This document shows positions 10,953 through 21,297 of a DNA stretch of 64,000 nt, piece by piece (within the stretch, counting starts at the first letter, position 1; every line of letters begins with the position of its first letter). Source of the stretch: Penelope pileata (taxonomy: Eukaryota > Chordata > Aves > Galliformes > Cracidae). The notes under the pieces were generated by a model. It made no database searches, was not told the origin of the DNA, and was given only the letters and a program-made list of their open reading frames with translations. The DNA is taken from assembly GCA_013396635.1 (NCBI GenBank), contig WBMW01005106.1, positions 62,001 through 126,000 of the forward strand, written 5' to 3'. A program made the translations under genes and the position numbers.

Positions 10953-11990
10953 AAGTAGGTGTCTTTATAATAAAGTTATTATAATTATTATTATTATTAT
11001 TATTGAATATAAAGGGCAGAATTCATTTCATTTCATATCATGAAATGTACTTATAGACATAAGTAAGCTACTGCAAAAGTACAGTTTTAAGAAAAGTCAC
11101 CTTGCTGAAATTACCATAACATATTTAATCTAGTGGACTTCACTGATTCATTAAAAAAAAAAAGAGGCATGGATATTCCTAATGTTACACCTGCTCTGCT
11201 AACAAACATAAAGCTAACGATGATATTGTTGTGTTTCCAGGGCAATAATCAATTTTGATACTGAATTAATCACAGAAACTCATATAAAATAGTCATTGAG
11301 GAAACCAGTCATGTTTGACAATCTAGTTGCTGTAGGTTTCACCTTCATTACCCATTTCTCAGTGCCCTGATTGCTACAGTATTTTCCCACAAAGACTGCC
11401 TGAAATTCCACTATTTTCCTTGGGAAATTCTGTTTTAAACAAAGTGTTTTATTTTATTTCAATTACAGCGCTCAGAGAGAAAAAAAAAAACAAACGTAAA
11501 GATAATAGTAAATATCCTTCTCCTAGGGGCTGATTCTTCTTCCTTCATAGTTAATGACAAAACCTCCATTGACCTCCATCATCAAAATTAAATGTTTAGT
11601 CATAAATTAGCCTTTTAATTATTCCTCATTATTCAGTCATTTCAGCCCTTTAATCATGAGCTGCTTCCAGCCCCTTCCATGAACAGCTGCTAACTTGATT
11701 AAGTTTTTTTTTTCTTCTTGCTATTGATGGGAACAAACCATACACAGTATTTCAGCTGCAAAGTACTACCCATAGAAATTAACCGCCAACCTGATCAAGG
11801 TCAGGACACCTCTGTACATACAGACCTTAATCACGTTCTCTGTAGTGTTACACTACCAGATGCTGATCCGTCTAATTTAACGTGTATTCCTTTTTATCTC
11901 CTTTGGCAGTGTTGCGGTATCTAGATTTCTTATGTAACCAAGGTTTTATTGTTTGGCTGGTTGGTTTTGTTTTGACAGATCCATTGTCTA
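10953..11990. other. Unannotated AT-rich sequence with an (ATT)n run
   Basis: A trinucleotide (ATT)n run lies at about 10976-11004, with A runs at 11153-11164 and 11481-11491. The interval 11560-11700 has closely packed TAAT/AATTA words like those in conserved non-coding elements. No gene recognised. Confidence 0.45.
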
Positions 11991-12512
11991 TGTAGGTCTC
12001 CCTGAAAGTAATGCCTCCTATTTATCTTCATAGAAAAAACAACAGATACAAAGAGTACAGTAGCACTATCTGATGGAGCAAATTCTCAGCTACAAAACAG
12101 TGATCAAAAAGCTTGTCATTTTGTGGTGTGACAGCTGTGCACGGCCTCCTGGAACAAGGCTTGTCTTTTACATTGCTGTTGCCACTGCAGAACTGCACCA
12201 TCCACAGCCTCATTGTGCTGACATCCACTGTTTGGTCTCCGTAAACATACAACAAGTATCGATTAATGTTAATTGGTGTAATTGTTTCCACGTGGGGGCA
12301 TTTGATTACACGGCTGTGCTTCATATGCACTTCCATGTCAGACACCATTTTGTCAGACTGTCCCTCTGCTGCCATCTATTGCATGGCAACAAAATGTAAT
12401 GGAATACTGGTGAAAAGGTTTAGCCTCTACAGCCATACCAACAATATCTGCCTCTGACATCATGGGGCAGCATAAAAAAACAGGAGACATTATTTTTGGA
12501 GCAGCGCTTAGC
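11991..12512 (-). mobile_element. Mariner, internally deleted non-autonomous copy (Galluhop-like)
   Basis: A 522-bp element on the minus strand. The plus-strand left end, TGTAGGTCTCCCTGAAAGTA then ATGCCTCCT, is the element's 3' terminal repeat; the right end, AGGAGACATTATTTTTGGAG, is the reverse complement of a diverged 5' repeat. TA precedes the left end (11989-11990); the right flank is less clear. Internally, the 5' third of the transposase gene is joined to about the last 100 bp of the element, so most of the catalytic domain is missing. The deletion joint differs from that of the copy at 45749-46325. Confidence 0.87.
12090..12375 (-). pseudogene. Mariner transposase N-terminal remnant (DNA-binding part)
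   Basis: The minus-strand frame starting at 12375 encodes MAAEGQSDKMVSDMEVHMKH, then a helix-turn-helix-like stretch ININRYLLYVYGDQTVDVST around residues 36-55, and the linker block NSNVKDKPCSRRPCTAVTPQ around residues 68-87. This is the paired-type DNA-binding half of a mariner transposase. About residue 95 the frame passes through the internal deletion and continues as unrelated sequence to a stop. No catalytic aspartate is present. It could still bind terminal repeats in principle, but there is no evidence of expression. Confidence 0.82.
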
Positions 12513-15500
12513 GTTCTCAGAACTAAAGACAACAGTTTAAGGGACAGCTAAGGAATTGCACACACGAGCACAAGTTTCACCTCTCACCATGAACTTCAGG
12601 CAAATGCTACCATACTTTTCAAACATGCTGATTGAAGGGCTAGGCTAAATTACTTTTAGGATTCTGTCATGTGTTTGCAAAGATGAGCTTATTGTTTTTT
12701 ATTCATTTATCTTTCGTTATGGTGTTATTACATTGTCTGCACAGGGTTCAGATGATTTAAGAAAGAAATACAATACAGAATTACATATCGTTGCTTAAGC
12801 TGTTTAAGTCATATTTTTCTCACTGGCATATGTTCTGTTTTCATGGCTGGATGGTGTTAACTCCTTTTGTGCTTAACTTTGTTTGCATCCTGGAAAAAAA
12901 GTCAGTCCTAATTTACTGTTATTTTCTCCTTTTCTTTCTGCCTTGCTAGTCCTCTATCCTTCTGATTGCATTCTTCAAAATGTCAATAACCATATACTCA
13001 ACACTGAAAACAGGATTCATCTCACATTAAGAACTTTTAGTCCAAAACTAAAGACTCATGTCTCCCTGAAATTGTAGTATTTTATCCATAAACAGTGAAC
13101 CTGCACAAGAGGTTAGTTCAATAGGGTAGGAATATCATATCTAATTGAAACCCCAGGGGAAACTTAGACCAGCAAAATGTAATTATCTGAACCAGAGCTC
13201 TTTCAGAACACCTGGGTTATCTCCTGTTCTTACAGAGGCTAGCGTGGGATCATTAGTGACCACATGTAGTCAGAATCTCATTTTCCATCACATCTGAAAG
13301 ACATCACCTCCAGCAATACAATAGTCATCACACATGCTGGGCACAAATTGAGAGAAAGTCTATTAACGGAAATGTTGACAGTACCTCTCACAGCACCTTG
13401 CTGCTTGTTGGTTCCCCTTTCAGCATGACCCTGATTATGTGGTTGTAGGTAAATAATTTATATTTTATATTGGATTTCTGGGCCCATGCATACAGCATCT
13501 TTTGACTATTCCCTTAAAAATAGCACCTTTTCCCTAAAACTGACTACTCTGTGAGTTTTCAGTCCTGTGCTGAAGGAAAATAGGAAGCTGATAGTTACTG
13601 AGAACCTTCAACGGAGTTCTGTCACATAAAGAAATTCTGTTAATTATTCATCAATCAAACATGGCCCAAATTCAAAGGGCCTGGTAGAACATAATTCTTG
13701 TCAAAGCTGTCTGTTAACACTTAATAATCCATATTTCACTTTTCTAGTACCCACTAGCAATGAAGTGGTCAACAATAAAAATTAAAACGAGGTTTTTCAG
13801 TCATCATAACTCTGTGAGTTGTTTCCAGCCATATTTGTACTGACTATCTGGCTATTGACAAATTATGCATTCCAGAGTGTGGTGGTTAATTAAGCCTATT
13901 CAAGCTATTAGTTATTTACGCTGGTAGCCAAAGAACTAAAAAAAGCCCATGTAATCCCCAAGGCAGGTTGAAAAGCTTAAATGAAGTACAGATTTCTTCC
14001 TTATACACACTCCTGTTCTCCTGTGAATTTGATGCAGTTGTCAAACAATGTCACTTTGACACATGGTAGCGCCAGATAATAAGATTACAATAAAAAACAA
14101 TAAAAAGGGAATTGAGCTCAGCCATTCTTGACCCACTCTCATTCACCCTGGGGATCTTTCAAAGGTATCTGATGACAGTGCAGTCAGAGGGCAATGTCCT
14201 TGAATAACTCAGCAGCTGCATCAAACAAAAGTCAACTCTGCTCCCCTTGCATTGCAGTATTTTCCACACAAATCTAATATCTGCCATGTATCTGTCATTC
14301 TCTTCTACTTTATTTTTTTCAGACTTAAAGAGGAGGGAAACTAAATATGTGAATAAGCAAAAAACATTCTCATCCATGGCAAGAATTATAAGAGTTTCTC
14401 TCAATAACTGGGGATCAAGTTAATGATAATTAGGAAGAATTCAAGATATGTTTGCCAGATCTTAACTGGGCTTGAGTTTTTCTCTTAACAGTTCAAAGAA
14501 TTGCTACCTCATTGAGTGTGAAATAAGGTGGAATATATTGCATTTGTTTGTAGGTGGTTTTTTGTTTGACTGGGTGGTTGCTTTTTTTTTTTTATGCTGT
14601 TAATCTAAATCTCATTTGCAAAACTGGAATTTTTTAAGTTTTTCTTGGACCCCCGTATCTCTTATACGTAATGTGTTTGAAAGCCAACATCCAACTGTCT
14701 TCACAAAACCTCTCTCTGCTCCTACCTTCACCCGTTTGTGTGAAAGTCATCCTTATATCTGATACTTTGACATCCTGAAGCACTTGACTCTTCATCCACT
14801 GAGCTACAGGCATGTCAAAACAGCTGCTACTGCACATGCCCAGAGAACCAGAAATATTTATCCAAGGTACACTGAGGCTGAGTCTCCATGGTAGTGCCCT
14901 TACTGCAGGATAATTCCTTCTATTCTGTGCTGGAATGTCTCCAAACAGCCAGTTTTAACCTCAGGTTGAAACTGCCTAAAGCAGTTTGGGATGGTCATTG
15001 GATTTCTGGTGTAGTCAACAGTTTGTTAGAAAAGGTAAACTTACAAAGCTCTCAGTGATCTAGGATCATAGGACTGAAATAAAAGGGGAAAAAATAGTAC
15101 ATATACAGTATTCCTCAGATAGCAGTGAGTTGTACACCCCAGTCTCCCAGTCTATAATCTTAAGGTTTTCTTTTTCTAGTTTGAACTATTTAAATCAACA
15201 GTTCTCTCCCTCGTCCTACTATGTTAAGCTAATGAAATTTTTTTTCTATTCTTCTTGCAATCAATACATCTTTACTTTGTCACTTTAATCCTCAATGTAG
15301 CTCTTTTTGTCAATTTAATATTCATGCATTTCTATCTTCAATACATTAATAAGGCCATTTATTTAATAAATTATGTTTTCTTGGGTTGTTGATTATATTT
15401 TCATTATTCTTCTAGATCCCTCTGACAAGTATAAAGCTTATGTTTTGCTGGCAAGGAGCACTTCAGAGTCCCCACTGCTTCCCATCCAAGATTTTAGTGA

Positions 15501-17509
15501 ATTCCGTAAGTCGTGCGAGGTATAACTTGGGGAGGCAGCAGGAGAGCCTTTTTTGTATAAAGACTACCGAGGGAAAAAATGATAGATAGACCAGGAGAAA
15601 TTTAATAGTCTCTGAAGAACCTTAATAACATTTTAAATTTTATTCAAATTGGAATTGAATAATTTTTTTCAGTTGTTAGGTATTTGGCCAAGACTCATAA
15701 CTTTCTAATTTTCCGTTTCTCAGCTTATTTGATGAGGATGTCTTTATGCATAATTAATGAGCACTTTTCAGTTGGATTAATTTAACAGAACAATGCAAAC
15801 TAGATCACTAGAATCTCCTTCATGCAGAGATGTCAGTCATATCAGAACATGACCAGGCTTTGTATTTGAAGTCATCTTATCCTCAACATACAACTTGACA
15901 AATAGACAACTGCAAGCTGATATTAGATCCTCTCAAATATATAAGAATTTTTTTCATATTGTATTTATAGAAGTTGGTACTGGACAAGAGGGGGACTAGT
16001 CTCACAATTTTAACTAAAGAATTCCCAGTGACATGCAGCCATTGGAAAAATGATATAACCTTTCTATTGTAATAGTTGATTGTTTCAATCAAATTTTCTC
16101 CATGCTAGCCACAGCTACCAAATATCGTTTTATACTTTTGTTTCTTTAATCATTTTCCACTGCCCATCCTAGAGAGATAAAATTATTTCTTCTCCTGCCA
16201 CTTGCAATTAATTTACTGTGACATAGAAAAAGCTTGAATGTAATTCATCTTCTATTCCTCTTCACCTACTAGTAATATAATTCTCTTCAATCATCTTTAA
16301 AAATGTTATTTTCTTGTTATCCTCTGACACATGAACATCAGTCTAAGTACTTGCACACCTGAAAAAAATCTAATGCTTTATGATCATTGTTATAATGAAA
16401 GAGGGAGGTAATTTCAAGTTTTGTGTTGCTTTAACATCTCATTTTCTTTCATATATTAGTTCAGGAAAAAAAATGAAAATAAGTGAAAGCATAAACCTAT
16501 TCGTACATGCTCAAAAAAGAATTCCAGCAAGTGAAATTAATCCTATGTCTCTGGCTTTTATGATGCTTGACCTAATAGATTCTAGTCTTTCCTAGAAAGT
16601 TGTTATGATTTATTATTGAAATCCACAGGAACATGAATTGTTGGTCAAATAGACTTTTTTGAATCTTTTATCAAATCAACGAGTACTTAGTGACTCTTCA
16701 CCACGCACATGATTGATAATGCAGACAGTAAGAGCTTCTTTGGAATGCTATTGTCTGTCATGTCAAGAAATCTTTGTGCTCATACTAGCATAAGTTATCT
16801 TTCTAATTGCAAATTTGTGTGCTATATTTTATTGTAAGTTTGTTTTTATTTTTGATAATCTAATAACTCAAACCACTTTCATTTGTTTCTTATAAACTGT
16901 CTAAAGAGGAACATCTTGATATTACTCCACTTAAATGAAAGCACTCAGGAATAATGACATACAATGAAGTTTCAAAGTATGTACTCCAAAAGTGCTGTAC
17001 TGTTGCTTCTGATATAGCATCCTGAAACATTTTTGTTCATTTGCTCTTTGATGCAAACCGTATCTTATCTTCTGTTAATAACAGGGCCTTTGCCATCAGA
17101 CTATGGTCATGCTGTCTATTTTTCCTGTGAGGAGCCTTACTTCTCTTTGTACAGACAACAGAAGATGCTCAGCTGGGGGAAGATCTCTGAAAGGAAGAGC
17201 CTGGGAAAATATAGTAAGGAGGAAGGTGGTAGTATAAGCAGAGACTGGGAATTCCTGAAGTTACTAGGCTTTAGGCAGCTTATTAAGAAAAAGGTTCTCA
17301 AGGTCATTAAGGAAATTCTTAAGGCTTTACTGCAAGAGTTTGAGCAGCAGAAAATGGTTGGCTGGAGAGCAAGCCTGAAAAAAAAGAAATCTACTCTGAA
17401 AAGCCTTAAAAAAAGGAGGTACTTTGTGCATGGGCACAAATTGAAACATTATAAGCTGTTTAAATATATGAAAATTCTTTTTTTTTTTTTAATTGTAACA
17501 GTAGTTGAT
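12513..17509. other. Long unannotated stretch with candidate exon and conserved-looking blocks
   Basis: About 5 kb with no recognised repeat. It includes AT-rich blocks dense in homeodomain-type TAAT/ATTA words (13600-13960 and 15240-15375), a candidate 90-bp exon at 15416-15505 with canonical splice sites, and an unexplained long open frame beginning at 17033. Otherwise nothing is recognised. Confidence 0.45.
15416..15505 (+). other. Candidate isolated exon, 90 bp
   Basis: A pyrimidine-rich acceptor (TTTTCATTATTCTTCTAG, ending at 15415) is followed by 90 bases and a consensus donor GTAAGT at 15506. Two of three frames are open. One reads SDKYKAYVLLARSTSESPLL and onward, which has a protein-like mix of residues; the other begins IPLTSIKLMFCW. 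Ninety bases is a multiple of three, so the exon could be skipped without shifting frame. I do not recognise the protein, and there is no flanking exon close by. Splice-like signals occur by chance in 64 kb, so this could also be a decoy exon or part of a non-coding RNA. Confidence 0.25.
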
Positions 17510-17681
17510 CGTTGGAGTAGATTGTCCAGTCAGATTGTAGTCTCCATTTTTGAAGATGGACAGAATCTGACTGCACCTGGGTCTGGGCAATCTGCTCCAG
17601 TCGAGCATGTTCGGAGCATGAGTTTGGACTGGATGATTTCCAGACATTCTTTTGAGCCTTAGCTGTTCTGTGTTTCTGTGA
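17510..17681 (+). mobile_element. CR1 LINE 3' tail, sense, diverged
   Basis: From about 17510 the sequence follows the CR1 3' end: GTTGGAGTAGATTGTCCAG, a diverged TGTAGTCTCCATTTTTGAAG block, CTGGGTCTGGGCAATCTG, then GTTTGGACTGGATGATTTCC and the tail TTCTGTGTTTCTGTG. It forms the last third of a 209-codon open frame that begins upstream at 17033. Substitution load suggests an old insertion. Confidence 0.82.
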
Positions 17682-18954
17682 CCTGTGAGAAAATGTTTCC
17701 ATCTGAATATTAATCTCTCCCTGTACTATTTTCTCTGTGTTAAGGATTTGTGGCTAGTTTGTGTTCCAATAAGATTTAGTTTTAGGTATTCACAACCTAC
17801 TTGGGAACATTTATGATAATTTATGAGCAATATATTATTGTTTAGACTTTTTTATTGTTGTTAAATTCTGCATCAGGGTTATGCAGACCTGTTTTTAAAG
17901 ATCACATTTCTCTTTTAAAATATTTTTTATACAGTGCAGCTCTATACTCTAGTAAATGTGGAATTGCAGTAGAAAACAGCAACAGATAACTAAATGTATC
18001 ACCATTATCTGGCACCTATAATTAGCTACCACAGGGAACTAGCGGCATTATCATTACTGTAATTAATAAATAATGTTCTCTTACCAGAGACCACAATGTC
18101 CACTAACTAATGCCAGTACTGCTAATGTATGATGGCCACCCTGTTGTTCTTACAATATAATAAGACTCTCCATTGAACCCTGCTGTGATTGTTGATAGGC
18201 ACTATAATGCCTGGTTAATTACTGAACTACTAAAATGTACCAGCTCCTATACACTGAAGTGTTTCTTTCCTTTCCCCTCCAATTCCAGATATGCCAATTA
18301 GCAAATAAGATAGGATACTATGTTCATAGTATTATCATCAATGTGCTAGAAATGGAAAACAAAGAAAATATTCAAGGTAATAACACAGCTAGGAGTTCAA
18401 CTTTAGTTCTGATAGTGAATCAAGGATGAAAAATGCTTACTGATCAAATCAGCTCAGTATCATGCCATTACTGTTCCATGGAAAGGTGAAGAGTAATGGA
18501 TTGTTCCATAAGGGATGGATGCATTGATTTGTGCCTCAGCTCTGATATATTACTGGTACTCCTTTGCCACAAAAATGCACTCCTAAACTCTTTCATGTAT
18601 AGATTTACAGGTTTTAGGATGAAAATCTGTAGACATTTAAAAGTAAAGAGAGGGAAAATTGTGATATTGTCCTGAAAACAGCTGAGAATTTAAATGTGAA
18701 TGCAGACCTCATGTGAAGGTGTATTAAGTGATCAAGTTCCTTAATGGATGAACTAAAACAGTCAGCAGTGAAGCTAAAAACTATCATATGTTCTTCAACA
18801 GCATACTACAATTTAATATATGAAACAAAAACAGTTAGAACACTGAAGATCTTGTCGAATGTCTTGTACTGTGGATTTGACAGAAATATTTTTTTCCCTA
18901 TACTTTATCTTCAATAATGAGTTATTCAATTTCAATGTAAAAAACATATTAAGA
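17682..18954. other. Unannotated sequence with conserved-looking block and candidate exon
   Basis: Contains the dense TAAT-rich block at about 17985-18235 and the candidate exon at 18289-18376. The rest is ordinary AT-rich sequence without recognised repeats. Confidence 0.45.
18289..18376 (+). other. Candidate isolated exon, 88 bp
   Basis: A long pyrimidine tract (TTTCTTTCCTTTCCCCTCC then AATTCCAG, ending 18288) precedes 88 bases that end in AAG just before GTAATA, a reasonable donor. One frame is open throughout (ICQLANKIGYYVHSIIINVL and onward) and the other two have stops. The open phase is compatible with phase 0 of the candidate exon at 15416-15505, about 2.8 kb upstream on the same strand. 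No protein family is recognised. This may be a non-coding RNA exon or chance. Confidence 0.22.
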
Positions 18955-19377
18955 TATTTGAAAGTGTCCAAAGGAGGACAACAAAACTGGTTACAGGGCT
19001 GGAAGGCGTATCCTCTGAGGAGAGACTGAGGACATTTGGGTCATCCAGTCTGGAGAAGAGAAAGCTCAGAGGTGACCTCATCGCTCTCTGAAACTGCCTG
19101 AGGAATGGAAGCACAGAAGGAGGTACTGGACTCTTCTCCCTAGTTACCAAAGACAGAAGTTCCAGGAACACTGCAAAGCTGTACCAGAGTAGGTTTAGAC
19201 CAGAGATAAGGAAAAATTTTTTTACTGTGAGGATGATCAGACTCTGAAACAGGTTTCCTAGTGAGGTGGTTGATATGCCCTATGCCTGTCAGTGTTCAAG
19301 GAGATAATGACCTAATAATATGCTTTAACTTTCAATTAGCCCTGAAGTGGTCAGACTTCATGATCCCTTCTAACTGA
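18955..19377 (+). mobile_element. CR1 LINE, 5'-truncated, sense
   Basis: A CR1 3' fragment of about 420 bp. Landmarks in order: AGTGTCCAAAGGAGGACAAC, AGGGCTGGAAGGCGTATCC, GTCTGGAGAAGAGAAAGCTC, the TTTTTTTACTGTGAGGATGA block, and CATGATCCCTTCTAACTGAA at the 3' end. Stops interrupt the ORF2 frame. Instead of the usual octamers the tail passes straight into an ATTCT microsatellite. Confidence 0.92.
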
Positions 19378-19449
19378 ATTATTCTATTCTATTCTATTCT
19401 ATTCTATTCTATTCTATTCTATTCCATTCTATTCCATTCTATTCTATTA
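19378..19449. repeat. (ATTCT)n pentanucleotide microsatellite at CR1 3' end
   Basis: About 14 tandem ATTCT units, two of them with T to C changes (ATTCC). It sits where the CR1 terminal octamer (ATTCTATG) would be expected, so it most likely expanded from that tail. Confidence 0.93.
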
Positions 19450-20713
19450 TTTTGCATGTCCAGAAAATTAATTAGAAAATTAGTCATACTTCACCCTATT
19501 TTGTTGTTTTACTTTCACAGGATGAGTACTTTTTTCCTTTTTAGCTCAGAAAATGAAAACAATATGCTCAACTCATCAGTTTCAGCTGAGTACTTAATAA
19601 CTGTCGTTGTCTGTCTTGTTTACCATATCCTCTCAGATGCTTGCAACATTGTTTCCTTTATCTTTTTTCCCCACCTCCCCATCCTAATACAATAGAAACC
19701 ATAATTTAGCTTATTTCATCTAACAATTTTCTGTTATTTAGTCATGAGCGGTTCTTAATGGTAGTTGGAGTAGTAGTCCTATGAAATTAAGAATCTACTA
19801 CATACTTTTTTTTTTGCAATTTTACCACCGTGTGAAAAATTCTTTTTATGTTATGTTTTAGACAAATTGCAACATGTAAGCACAGTATTAAGTGCTGAAT
19901 CAGAAACTGTGTAATTGAAGCAAAGCCATGTTTGGTAAAGTCACTGTAAGGAATACAATAGCAGACCAAGCATAATTTTTGTCTTTATTATTAAATCTCC
20001 ATTTCCTTCAGTGTAAAATCTCATGAATGACACTAATGCTGAAGAACCATTTCCTGATATCCACTTGTTCATAAACAACTAAACCCAGAGGTTAAAAACA
20101 CATTTTAAATTGTTTTCTTCACCTCTGAATGCTCAAATGCTAAAAAGCATTAATCAAGTATGTATTTAATAAGACATTAATAAATGCAAACACTGTCAAA
20201 ACACTACAAAATGAGATTGATTATCTTTTTGCAAATAATCTCTCATTCTAAGAAAAGAAAATGATCCTTAGGCAATTGTCTCATCATAGGCTTTATAAAA
20301 AGAAATATTTCTTATTTAGTTTGCAACAACATCAGCCATGTGATGTTAATTTATTCCTTCAGAGAGTACCATCTGGTGTCAAAAATCAAATACTGCAAAG
20401 ACAGACATCACTCTTTCATCTGATTAAATGGCTTTAAGATTTGTGATTTTTTTCTGATTAAAACTTTCTTTTTTTCTAGTACATCAATGGTAACAACCTC
20501 TTGATTTCTATTGCAAGGAAAAAGATACCATGGACAAAGTGATGTATATGCACACAATGCTGTTGTAACTGCCTAGAGGATTGTGATTGAAAGCAGAAAG
20601 AGATATATCAACATAAAGTCTATTTCTTGAGTAGTTGAGAATAGGATATTGTATTTCAGAGCTTTTATAAATATTTTAAAATGACTCGACATGGATAGAT
20701 GATTTAAAATTAA
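19450..20713. other. Unannotated AT-rich non-coding sequence
   Basis: No gene or repeat recognised. A T run lies at 19806-19816. An acceptor-like tract (CTTTCTTTTTTTCTAG) ends at 20479 without a convincing exon after it. Confidence 0.45.
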
Positions 20714-21297
20714 AAAGTTCTGTGCCCAGGCCTGGGGTCCCCAGCACAAGGAAGATGTGAAGTTCTTGTAACAGGTCCAGAGGAGAGCCATGAAGGTGAT
20801 CAGAGGGCTGGAGCACCTCTCCTATGAAGAAATGCTGAAGGAGCTGGGCTTGTTCATCCTGGAGAAAAGAAAGCTTTGGGGAGACCTCACTGTGGCCTTC
20901 CAGTACCTCAAACGAGCTTGTAAGCAGGAGAAAGACTGACTTTTTCAGGGGTAGACAGTGATAGAACAAGGGGGAATGGCTTTAAACTAAAAGAGAGGAG
21001 ATTTAGATTGGATATTAGGAGGAAATCTTTTACTCAGAGGATGATGAGGCACTGGAACATCTTGCTCGGAGAATCAGAGAATCATAGAATGGCCTAGGTT
21101 GGAATGGACCCCAAGGATCATCAAGTTCCAAAACCCAGAGAAGCTGTGGATGTGCCATCGCTGGAGGTGCTCAAGGCCAGGCTGTATGGGGCCCTGGGCA
21201 GCCTGATCTGGTGGCAACCCTGGCCACAGCACAGGAGCTAGAACTAAATGAGCTTTAAAATTCCTTCCAACCTAAGCCATTCTGTGATTCTATGATT
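20714..21297 (+). mobile_element. CR1 LINE, 5'-truncated, sense, carrying a nested CR1
   Basis: About 580 bp in total, including an insert of about 70 bp. Landmarks: CCCAGGCCTGGGGTCCCCAG, GGTCCAGAGGAGAGCCATGA, GGAGCACCTCTCCTATGAAG, a CATCCTGGAGAAAAGAAAGC block, then after the insert GCCATCGCTGGAGGTGCTCA, TGGGCAGCCTGATCTGGTGG, and the tail CCATTCTGTGATTCTATGATT. The ORF2 frame is interrupted by stops and by the insert. The 3' tail is a well-preserved octamer pair. Confidence 0.94.
21073..21133 (-). mobile_element. CR1 3' tail nested inside another CR1, opposite orientation
   Basis: The insert reads GAGAATCATAGAATGGCCTA, GGTTGGAATGGACC and AAGGATCATCAAGTTCCAA, an antisense CR1 3' end of about 60 bp. 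It splits the host CR1 in the stretch that normally continues from the 'aacaggctgcccagagaa' region to GCTGTGGATG. The flanks CTCGGAGAA (21065-21073) and CCCAGAGAA (21134-21142) match at 7 of 9 positions and look like an aged target-site duplication. Confidence 0.85.

Noticed and set aside
12073..12457. Plus-strand frames of 108 and 63 codons
   Set aside because: They are antisense shadows of the mariner transposase remnant on the minus strand.
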